NCBI GenBank assembly: GCA_002402545.1
Contig: DHGA01000052.1
Location: forward strand, 2,475-8,231
Origin: Syntrophaceae bacterium UBA4810
GTDB lineage: Bacteria; Desulfobacterota; Syntrophia; Syntrophales; Smithellaceae
DNA: 5,757 nt
Reading direction: 5' to 3'
This document shows positions 1-5,585 of the stretch, in pieces (position 1 is the first letter of the stretch; each line of letters begins with the position of its first letter). The notes beneath the pieces were generated by a model that worked only from the letters and a program-made list of their open reading frames with translations, did not search any database and was not told where the DNA came from. Position numbers and translations under genes: made by a program.

Positions 1-45
1 CCAGCGGGCAATAAAGAATTTTTTATTTTGTTGAGGAAAAATTAA
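1..45 (+). CDS. Possible C-terminal tail of an upstream gene (partial)
   Basis: Frame 1 is open from the window edge to a TAA at 43-45 and would encode the last 14 residues of a protein, ending in FFILLRKN. The stop lies four bases before the TTG start of the IspH fusion, and the ribosome binding site of that gene would fall inside this tail, which is a normal operon arrangement. Fourteen open codons are weak evidence, and the other two frames close at 12-14 and 32-34. The product cannot be named from so little sequence. Confidence 0.3.
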   Translation, partial: PAGNKEFFILLRKN

Positions 46-49
46 ATAA

Positions 50-1777
50 TTGGAAATCAAGCTTGCTAAAAGTGCCGGTTTTTGCATGGGCGTGCGGCGC
101 GCGGTCGACATTGTTCTGGAAGTTGCCCAGCACGAAAAAGGTCGTAAAATTTACACTTATGGGCCCTTGATTCATAATCCGCAAACAATCGAATTGTTCA
201 ATAGCCGCGGAGTTAAACCGGTAAGTGATATCGACGAAATCAAGGATAAGAAAAACTCAGTGCTTATTATCCGGGCGCACGGAATTGCTCCCGACGAACG
301 CAGAAAAATCAAATCCAGCGGCATAAAAATAATCGATTGTACCTGCCCTAAAGTCGGTTACGTTCAGGCGATAATCAAGAAACATACATCCCTCGGTTAC
401 ACGGTAATTATTGTCGGTGACCGAGAACATCCCGAGGTTGACGCTCTTTTGGGTTATACCGGCGGTAAAGGTATCGCGCTAAATTCGGTTGATGATGTTG
501 AAAAATTACCGTCATTGGAGCGGGTTTGTGTTGTTGCCCAAACCACGCAAACCATGGATGATTACTCCTTGATTGTTGATAAAATAAAAAGTTATTATCC
601 TGATGCCTTAATCTTTAGCACTATTTGTTCTTCCACGCAGGAAAGACAAGCGGAGGTTGTGTCTTTGGCAAACGATATGGACTCCATCGTTATTGTCGGA
701 GGCAGAAACAGCGCCAACACAAAGAGGCTGGCGGATCTGGCGCGCCGGACAAAGACACCAACTTTTCATATTGAAACGGCGGCGGAAATGGAAAATATAG
801 ATTTACGACCTTACGACCGTATCGGTGTTTCTGCCGGGGCGTCAACGCCCAACTGGATCATTGACCGCGTTATGGATAAAATAACATCAGGTCAAAGAGT
901 AAAATCGAAAACGACCGGTTTTTTTATGAAGCTCTGGCTAGCGGCGATCAAAGCGGATATATACTCGGCTGTCGGCGCCGGATGCCTGTGTGCAGCCGTA
1001 GTGCTTTTACAGAAAAGGACTGTTTTGATAACTGATGTTGCTATCGCCGCTTTTTTTGTTTACGGCATGCATGTGCTCAACAGGCTGATCAGCCGCAGAC
1101 CGGCCAGTTTCATCGGCTCTTTTCGCGAGGAAACTTATCTGCGGTATCCAAAAATTTATCGCAACGTGGCTATTCTTTCCATTGCTGTAGCTTTGGTGCT
1201 GGCTTTTATGAATGGTTTTCTCTCTTTTGTTTTTCTTTTTCTTATGTCTGTCACCGGTGCGCTTTATAATATGAATATATTTCCCGGGAAATGGCGTTTC
1301 CAGAGCCTGAAAGATATTCCCGGTTCAAAAAATATTTTTATGGCCGCGGCGTGGGGAATGGTAACGGCGGTTTTGCCTGTGCTGACATCGGAAAATATTT
1401 TCAACGCGGGGACGGCTGTAGCTTTCAGCTTTGCTTTTGGTATTGTTTTCATACGTTCGGCGATGTCCGACATTCTGGAGATGCAGAGCGATAAGTTGAT
1501 CGGGCGGGAAACGATTCCGGTGCTGCTCGGAAAAGCTCGGACAAAAATTATTCTTAACTTAATTTCCGCGATGCTATTGATACTTCTTATTTTTTCTTAT
1601 TTTGCAGGCCAGACATCGGAGCTCGGCCTTTTTTTGCTAGCTTGTGTATTATATATGTGGATTTGTTTAACTCTTTGTGATAGAAAGGCCGGGCTTTCAG
1701 GGGCGGTAACAGAAGGACTTCTGGAAACCGTCTATATTATCGCTGGGTTATGCGTTGTTCTTTGGGTTATTTTCTGA
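50..1777 (+). CDS. ispH: Fusion protein: IspH (HMBPP reductase) + UbiA-family prenyltransferase domain
   Basis: The N-terminal half (about residues 1-280) is 4-hydroxy-3-methylbut-2-enyl diphosphate reductase, which makes IPP and DMAPP in the last MEP-pathway step. It keeps the three cluster cysteines (C12 in GFCMGVRRA, C99 in DCTCP, C193 in TICSST), substrate histidines H42, H77 and H127, the proton-relay glutamate E129 in EHPE, T165/T166, and the closing SAGAST motif (S265). After a short basic linker, residues about 300-575 form a membrane domain with roughly nine hydrophobic helices and a UbiA second motif (D474, E477, D481, then GRETIPVLLG). The first UbiA motif is degenerate: N344 remains but the expected aspartates do not. 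IspH alone is about 280-320 residues, so this is a real in-frame fusion with no stop or frameshift. The start is TTG at 50, chosen because the protein then begins MEIKLAKSAGFC as the family does; a weak GAGGA lies at 33-37. The IspH half is certain; the activity of the UbiA half is not. Confidence 0.93.
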   Translation: MEIKLAKSAGFCMGVRRAVDIVLEVAQHEKGRKIYTYGPLIHNPQTIELFNSRGVKPVSDIDEIKDKKNSVLIIRAHGIAPDERRKIKSSGIKIIDCTCPKVGYVQAIIKKHTSLGYTVIIVGDREHPEVDALLGYTGGKGIALNSVDDVEKLPSLERVCVVAQTTQTMDDYSLIVDKIKSYYPDALIFSTICSSTQERQAEVVSLANDMDSIVIVGGRNSANTKRLADLARRTKTPTFHIETAAEMENIDLRPYDRIGVSAGASTPNWIIDRVMDKITSGQRVKSKTTGFFMKLWLAAIKADIYSAVGAGCLCAAVVLLQKRTVLITDVAIAAFFVYGMHVLNRLISRRPASFIGSFREETYLRYPKIYRNVAILSIAVALVLAFMNGFLSFVFLFLMSVTGALYNMNIFPGKWRFQSLKDIPGSKNIFMAAAWGMVTAVLPVLTSENIFNAGTAVAFSFAFGIVFIRSAMSDILEMQSDKLIGRETIPVLLGKARTKIILNLISAMLLILLIFSYFAGQTSELGLFLLACVLYMWICLTLCDRKAGLSGAVTEGLLETVYIIAGLCVVLWVIF

Positions 1778-1800
1778 AAGAAATATTATAAAGAAAAAGC

Positions 1801-1806
1801 AGGAGG
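1801..1806 (+). promoter_or_regulatory. Strong ribosome binding site that decides the lipoprotein start
   Basis: A perfect AGGAGG lies only one base before the TTG at 1808 but ten bases before the GTG at 1817. The second spacing is workable and the first is not, so GTG 1817 is preferred, giving MPKKVHRIK, a typical basic signal-peptide start. Confidence 0.7.
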
Positions 1807-1816
1807 CTTGTTTCCG

Positions 1817-2407
1817 GTGCCCAAAAAAGTACATCGAATAAAAATATTTTTATTATGCATTTTTATGGTGTCTGCCTGCACAACTTTGCGTTTTTCACAG
1901 GTTGACCCCGCGGCAAAAGATTTTCATCCGCGAAGCATAGCTATTTTAAAAGTGGATATTGGTCCCCACGGGGAAGCAAAAGTGGTTTTGGAAAATGTTA
2001 TCGCTAATGTATTGACTGATAAGAAATGGTATTCCAGCGTGATTGATAATCAAAATCTTGAAAACAAAATACGGGACAATGAAGAGTTAAGCAACGCCGT
2101 TAATGAGTACCTTTCTAAATTAAAAAAATTGAATTATTCTGATCCTTATCTGAGCAGAAAAATTAGCGAGTTGATTGGCGCGGAAGCCTTCTTGATGGTT
2201 TCTGTTGACATTTGGAACTACACGATGGAACAGGATAAAAAAGTAGCTAAAGTAAGTCTAGGCATGAGACTTTACGAGGCGTCCACCGGCCATCTGATGT
2301 GGAGAGCGGGACACCATCGGGCGGAAAGTTATATGTTGATTAAACCGGAGCTGGCGTCAGTTGCCCGTAGGGTGGCAAATGATATGTTTAGCCGAATGCC
2401 TCGTTAA
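1817..2407 (+). CDS. Putative outer-membrane lipoprotein, uncharacterised (GNA1162/CsgG-like features)
   Basis: This 196-residue protein has a lipoprotein signal: basic start MPKKVHRIK, a hydrophobic core (residues about 9-18) and the lipobox VSAC with the lipidated cysteine at 21. Threonine at position +2 predicts outer-membrane rather than inner-membrane retention if it follows the E. coli sorting rule. The mature part alternates beta strands and helices: an early strand SIAILKVDIG (40-49), a charged helical region (about 85-120), then GAEAFLMVSVDIW and a strand pair ending in YEASTGHLMWRAGHH (about 153-167). The pattern of a variable-length helix followed by a strand with 'tG.l.W' resembles small periplasmic lipoproteins of the GNA1162/CsgG N-terminal type, but I assign this from pattern only. 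It starts 39 bases after the IspH fusion and ends 39 bases before nfu, so it is probably co-transcribed with both. No catalytic motif is visible; the function is unknown. Confidence 0.8.
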   Translation: MPKKVHRIKIFLLCIFMVSACTTLRFSQVDPAAKDFHPRSIAILKVDIGPHGEAKVVLENVIANVLTDKKWYSSVIDNQNLENKIRDNEELSNAVNEYLSKLKKLNYSDPYLSRKISELIGAEAFLMVSVDIWNYTMEQDKKVAKVSLGMRLYEASTGHLMWRAGHHRAESYMLIKPELASVARRVANDMFSRMPR

Positions 2408-2446
2408 GAAAACGCCCAAGTATTTATAGAAAAAAGGAGAGGACAA

Positions 2447-2668
2447 ATGAAAGAAGAGGTGCAAAAAGCGATAGATCTTATCAGGCCGGGCCTGCAGGCC
2501 GACGGTGGCGATGTGGAACTTGTTGATGTCAGTTCTGATGGCGTGGTTAAAGTAAAATTAACCGGAGCTTGTCAGGGATGTCCGATGTCGCAGATGACGC
2601 TTAAAATGGGCATAGAAAAAGTAATTAAAAGCAAAGTTCCGGATATTAAAGAAGTGGTATCTGTTTAG
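2447..2668 (+). CDS. NifU C-terminal-domain (Nfu-type) iron-sulfur cluster scaffold/carrier
   Basis: The 73-residue protein is a single Nfu domain. It has the family signature of a helix followed by RPGLQADGGDVELV (residues 13-26) and the cluster-binding motif C42-x-x-C45 in GACQGCPMS, then a helix and a final strand (VPDIKEVVSV). In the family, two such domains form a homodimer that holds a bridging 4Fe-4S cluster between the CxxC pairs and passes it to target enzymes in the cytoplasm. It lacks the N-terminal IscU-like part of NifU and the A-type domain of NfuA, so it is the minimal stand-alone form. The ATG at 2447 is supported by AGGAG at 2435-2439 with seven bases of spacing. It sits downstream of the 4Fe-4S enzyme IspH and upstream of a ferredoxin, both plausible clients; the pairing is inference. 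Confidence 0.93.
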   Translation: MKEEVQKAIDLIRPGLQADGGDVELVDVSSDGVVKVKLTGACQGCPMSQMTLKMGIEKVIKSKVPDIKEVVSV

Positions 2669-2687
2669 TTTTTTTACTTGGTATTAT

Positions 2688-2729
2688 AAATAATAGTAGC
2701 AATGATAACCAGTTCTCATTGTATTATTT
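2688..2729. promoter_or_regulatory. Interrupted 42-base dyad, possible operator or mRNA stem-loop before the ferredoxin gene
   Basis: The outer arms AAATAATA (2688-2695) and TATTATTT (2722-2729) are perfect reverse complements. The inner arms CAATGA (2700-2705) and TCATTG (2716-2721) are also perfect, followed inward by AAC and GTT around a central CA. The left side has four extra bases, GTAG (2696-2699), that would bulge. The right outer arm runs into the proposed -35 of the ferredoxin promoter. There is no T-run after it, so a rho-independent terminator is unlikely. It could be a protein binding site or a structured end of the nfu transcript. Confidence 0.45.
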
Positions 2730-2754
2730 GGTAAAGAATTTATCACAATATAAT
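2728..2754 (+). promoter_or_regulatory. Candidate sigma-70-type promoter for the ferredoxin gene
   Basis: A perfect -10 box TATAAT lies at 2749-2754. The best -35 candidate is TTGGTA at 2728-2733 (four of six consensus bases) with a short 15-base spacer, so an activator or an extended contact may be needed. Transcription would begin near 2761, leaving a leader of about 33 bases before the ATG at 2794. The surrounding DNA is very AT-rich, which raises the chance of a coincidental match. Confidence 0.45.
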
Positions 2755-2793
2755 AGAGAAATAATTTTTGTGTAAAAGGAGAAATAAAGAGTC

Positions 2794-2973
2794 ATGGCTT
2801 ATGTGATTACTGATGAATGCATCGCTTGCGGTTCTTGTGAGGGCGAATGTCCCGAAGGAGCAATTTCCGAAGGTGAAGAAAAGTACGTTATCGATCCCAA
2901 ACTTTGTAATGATTGTGGAACGTGTGCTGATCAGTGTCCCGTAGAAGCAATTGTGCCGGGAGAAGAAAAATAA
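2794..2973 (+). CDS. 2[4Fe-4S] ferredoxin, clostridial type
   Basis: The 59-residue protein begins MAYVITDEC and contains two full cluster motifs of the CxxCxxCxxxCP type: C9, C12, C15, C19 followed by P20, and C38, C41, C44, C48 followed by P49. In this fold the fourth cysteine of each motif joins the other cluster, giving two low-potential 4Fe-4S clusters. The length and acidic composition are those of small soluble cytoplasmic electron carriers of anaerobes (about 55-60 residues), with no extra insertion between motifs. The start is ATG 2794, with AGGAGA at 2777-2782 eleven bases upstream. It has its own candidate promoter and a gap on each side, so it may be expressed separately from nfu and tmk. 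Possible partners include IspH, which needs an external reductant, but nothing in the sequence proves the pairing. The family is clear; the specific role is not. Confidence 0.95.
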   Translation: MAYVITDECIACGSCEGECPEGAISEGEEKYVIDPKLCNDCGTCADQCPVEAIVPGEEK

Positions 2974-2996
2974 AAATACTCAAAGGCTTTCAAGGA

Positions 2997-3037
2997 CAAA
3001 TCGCCCAATTTTGGCGGTTTGGCCGCGCGCTTTTCTT
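2997..3037 (+). terminator. Weak or atypical terminator-like structure after the ferredoxin gene
   Basis: A nine-pair stem (CAAATCGCC at 2997-3005 with GGCGGTTTG at 3013-3021, one T-G pair, seven-base loop) follows the ferredoxin stop by 23 bases. The nearest T-rich run, TTTTCTT at 3031-3037, is nine bases beyond the stem, too far for a standard rho-independent terminator. A second, shorter stem (GCGG 3014-3017 with CCGC 3023-3026, loop TTTGG) is closer to the T-run and excludes the first. Termination is possible but not established. Confidence 0.35.
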
Positions 3038-3058
3038 GTAAATACAAAAAAGTAAAAT
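3030..3058. promoter_or_regulatory. Small palindrome beside a possible -10 box upstream of tmk
   Basis: TTGTA (3036-3040) and TACAA (3043-3047) are perfect arms around AA, and the symmetry continues outward imperfectly with T-rich bases at 3031-3034 facing A-rich bases at 3049-3051. TAAAAT at 3053-3058 matches five of six bases of the -10 consensus, but no -35 box is seen at a proper distance. It could be an operator and promoter for the tmk cluster. The remaining bases up to 3138 show no gene. Confidence 0.25.
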
Positions 3059-3138
3059 CTTTTTATTCCGGGAGTCGCTTCGGTTACTGAAAAACTTAAG
3101 GCAATTTCCCATTTGATTAAGTGGCGGGGGTTGGATCG

Positions 3139-3780
3139 ATGCAGGGACTAATTACCTTCGAGGGTATTGAAGGCTCCGGTAAATCTACGCAAATTAAACT
3201 TGCGTCCGATTATTTATTGCAGAAAAAAATTCCGCTTTTTGTTACATCGGAGCCTTCCGGCACAGATATCGGCCGTAAAATCGGCGGTATTTTGTTTGAT
3301 CCATCCCACAATTATATGTGCGCGGAAACGGAACTGTTTTTATTTTGTGCCGCCCGGGCGCAGCATGTGCGGGAAAAAATTATTCCGGCGTTAAACGCGA
3401 ATAAAGTGGTATTGTGTGATCGTTTTTCTGACGCCACCTACGCTTATCAGGGTTTCGGTCGCGGCTTGAACCGGGATATTATAAAAACTATTAATGATTA
3501 TTCGTCGCTGAACTTGAAGCCGGACTTAACCCTGCTTTTTGACCTTCCCGCGGAAACAGGTCTGAAAAGAGCGATTCAAAGGAACAATTCCCTTAACACT
3601 TCTGATCGATTCGAAAAAGAAAACATCGCCTTTCACAATCGCGTTCGCGAAGGTTATCTTAATGTCTGTAAAAGCGAACCCGAGCGCTTTCGTCTGGTGG
3701 ACGCTACGCCGGACGCGGATATAATTCAGAAAGAAGTGATCGCCCATATTATGGATTTTATTAATAAGCGAAAGTCATAA
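3139..3780 (+). CDS. tmk: Thymidylate (dTMP) kinase
   Basis: This cytoplasmic enzyme phosphorylates dTMP to dTDP with ATP, a required step to dTTP. With the ATG at 3139 the protein is 213 residues, normal for the family, and starts MQGLITFEGIEGSGKST, which contains the P-loop (G9-T17). Next come EPSGT (38-42, usually EPGGT), the DRY-type motif as DRFSDATYAYQG (94-105), which binds the nucleotide, and the LID region with DRFEKE (156-161). An in-frame GTG at 3121 would add six residues but has no ribosome binding site in front; the ATG has a G-rich stretch (3124-3130) about eight bases upstream and gives the usual family N-terminus. It lies 25 bases before holB, as in the tmk-holB pair of many bacteria. 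The EPSG change is conservative and I expect an active enzyme. Confidence 0.96.
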   Translation: MQGLITFEGIEGSGKSTQIKLASDYLLQKKIPLFVTSEPSGTDIGRKIGGILFDPSHNYMCAETELFLFCAARAQHVREKIIPALNANKVVLCDRFSDATYAYQGFGRGLNRDIIKTINDYSSLNLKPDLTLLFDLPAETGLKRAIQRNNSLNTSDRFEKENIAFHNRVREGYLNVCKSEPERFRLVDATPDADIIQKEVIAHIMDFINKRKS

Positions 3781-3805
3781 ATCCTTTGCCTGAAAAAATT
3801 TGATT

Positions 3806-4786
3806 ATGTCTTTTAACGATATTTATGGCCATGAAAAACAGGTAAACGTTCTTCGGAAAACGTTATCGCAAAAACGCATCGGGCACGCTTATCTTTTTAG
3901 CGGGATTCCTTCGATCGGCAAGAAAGCGCTCGCCGTGGAGTTCGCTCGGGCGTATAATTGCGAAAAAGCAGACGCTGTTCAAGGTTCCTGCGGCACGTGT
4001 TTTTCCTGCCGGAAAATTCAGAAAAACAGACACCCTGATTTTTTTGTCGTGAAACCGGAAGGCCAGTTCATCCGCATCGACGCTATTCGCGAAATTCAGA
4101 ACCAGATGACATTTAAGCCGTTGGAAGCTCTTTGCCGTATCTTTATTGTTGATGATGCCGATAAAATGAACGAGGAAGCGGCTAACGCTCTGCTCAAGAC
4201 ATTGGAGGAGCCATCTTTCGCGAACTTGATAATTTTAATTACCAGCCGTCCTTACGCGCTTGCGTCAACCGTTTTGTCCCGCTGTCTGCATATGCGCTTT
4301 AATCCGTTGCGTCAGGATATTGTGGCTAAGCTACTAACAGAAAAAATGGGCATGGAGCAGCAGAAAGCGCTTTTGCTGGCTGGCTTATCCGGCGGTTCAA
4401 TCGGCCGGGCTCTGGATTTAGACGATGAAGAAATTATATCGTTTCGCCAGGAAACTTTTGATTTGCTTGCCGCTACCAGAAAAAGCGAGCTTTTCAGCCT
4501 GATTAAATTCACGTCTTTTCTTCATCAGGATAAAAAGAAAATCAGCCTTGCGTTGGATATAATTATCAGCTATTTCCGTGACGCTCTGGTTTATAAGGAA
4601 ACGAAGAAATCAGGGACATTAATCAATCAGGACAAATTATCTTTTATTGATTCTGTCGCCCAGCGTTTATCGGGCGAGCAAATTCTTTATAATATCGATT
4701 TGGTGGAAAGAGCGGAAAGATATATCAAACGTAACAGTAACAAATTATTGACATTGGAGACAATGGCATTTAAATTGAGCTACTAA
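3806..4786 (+). CDS. holB: DNA polymerase III delta-prime subunit (clamp loader)
   Basis: This 326-residue protein is a member of the DnaX/RFC-type AAA+ clamp-loader family; with delta and tau/gamma it places the sliding clamp on DNA during replication. It begins SFNDIYGHEKQV, then has a Walker-A-like loop GIPSIGKKA (33-41), four zinc-module cysteines (C52, C62, C65, C68), a Walker-B-like IVDDADKM (114-121), a sensor-1-type ITSRP (145-149) and the SRC arginine-finger motif (158-160). The second half is helical and poorly conserved, as usual for delta-prime. The residue after the Walker A lysine is lysine rather than threonine/serine, which suggests it does not use ATP itself, as in E. coli delta-prime. 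The zinc cysteines and the SRC motif fit delta-prime; the tau/gamma subunit (DnaX) is normally longer and has an intact Walker A. A TTG at 3800 is a possible alternative start; neither start has a strong ribosome binding site. Confidence 0.93.
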   Translation: MSFNDIYGHEKQVNVLRKTLSQKRIGHAYLFSGIPSIGKKALAVEFARAYNCEKADAVQGSCGTCFSCRKIQKNRHPDFFVVKPEGQFIRIDAIREIQNQMTFKPLEALCRIFIVDDADKMNEEAANALLKTLEEPSFANLIILITSRPYALASTVLSRCLHMRFNPLRQDIVAKLLTEKMGMEQQKALLLAGLSGGSIGRALDLDDEEIISFRQETFDLLAATRKSELFSLIKFTSFLHQDKKKISLALDIIISYFRDALVYKETKKSGTLINQDKLSFIDSVAQRLSGEQILYNIDLVERAERYIKRNSNKLLTLETMAFKLSY

Positions 4787-4803
4787 ATTTTGGCGGTAAG
4801 GAT

Positions 4804-5571
4804 TTGTTGACGAATATTGTCGGTGTAAAATTTAAAAAAGAAGGCAGGATTTATAGCTTCAGCGCGGCGGATCATATTGTCCATGTGGGAGACCAGGTCA
4901 TAGTCAACACGGATAATGGTTCAGCAATGGGGATTGTTGTCACGGATGTTGTTAGACGCCAGGAATCAGAACTCCCCGCGAATCTGAAAAAGATTATCCG
5001 TAAAGCCAACACCCATGACTTGCAGATAAAGGCGGAAAATGAAAAGCTGGAAGAAGAAGCAAGAAAATTCTGCATGGAAAAAATCGCGGAACAGAAATTA
5101 TCCATGAAGCTGGTGGATGTTGACTGTCAATTTGATAAAAGTAAAATAATATTTTATTTTACCGCCGATAAAAGGGTTGATTTTCGCGATCTGGTCAAAG
5201 AGCTTGTTCAGAAATTCAAAACGCGCATAGAGCTGAAACAGATTGGCGCCCGCCAGGAAGCCCGTATCACAAAAGGCATCGGTGTTTGCGGGCGAATCGT
5301 CTGCTGCGCGGGAATACTGCAGAACCTGGAAAGGGTTACCGTGAAAATGGCCAAGGAGCAAAGCATGTCACTGAATCCGGAAAAAATTTCCGGATTATGC
5401 GGCAGGTTGATGTGCTGTTTGGCCTTTGAACACGAAGAATACGCGGGAAGCAAAAGAAACAAACAAAAAGCTATACAAAGCGTGGATAAAGCAACCGGCG
5501 CCGTTTTGAACGAAGAAAAGGAAATTGAAGAGCTGGAAAAATTAGAAGATGAAAACGGCTTTACTGAATAA
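4804..5571 (+). CDS. ricT: RicT/YaaT-like PSP1-domain protein
   Basis: The 255-residue protein opens with NIVGVKFKKEGRIYSF, the usual start of the family, then has a charged helical stretch (about 55-100) and the PSP1 C-terminal region. The cysteine signatures are C162, C167, C168 (VCGRIVCC) and C199, C204, C205 (LCGRLMCC), with VKMAKEQSMSLNPEKISG between them. In Bacillus subtilis RicT (YaaT) works with RicA and RicF in a complex that carries Fe-S clusters and affects RNase Y-dependent RNA maturation and sporulation; whether that holds in a Gram-negative host is unknown. The tail (about 236-255) is acidic and probably coiled or disordered. It lies 17 bases after holB and 14 before metG, the conserved order. 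The start is TTG at 4804 or 4807; GGCGG (4792-4796) is well placed for either, while AAGGA (4798-4802) is too close for the first. Confidence 0.9.
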   Translation: MLTNIVGVKFKKEGRIYSFSAADHIVHVGDQVIVNTDNGSAMGIVVTDVVRRQESELPANLKKIIRKANTHDLQIKAENEKLEEEARKFCMEKIAEQKLSMKLVDVDCQFDKSKIIFYFTADKRVDFRDLVKELVQKFKTRIELKQIGARQEARITKGIGVCGRIVCCAGILQNLERVTVKMAKEQSMSLNPEKISGLCGRLMCCLAFEHEEYAGSKRNKQKAIQSVDKATGAVLNEEKEIEELEKLEDENGFTE

Positions 5572-5585
5572 AAAAGGATCTTAAT

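Noticed and set aside
1264..1494. Open frames on both strands inside the UbiA half of the fusion
   Set aside because: They are embedded in a frame with clear UbiA motifs and have no convincing ribosome binding site or recognisable product.
2669..2675. Run of seven T right after the nfu stop as a terminator
   Set aside because: There is no stem directly upstream, so it does not make a rho-independent terminator.
2700..2721. Fur box reading of the inner dyad (TGATAAC ... GTTCTCA)
   Set aside because: The half-sites resemble a Fur site, but the spacing is two bases between heptamers rather than one and several core positions differ, so I do not name the regulator.
3121..3138. GTG at 3121 as the tmk start
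   Set aside because: It would add MAGVGS before the usual family N-terminus and has no ribosome binding site; the ATG at 3139 fits better.
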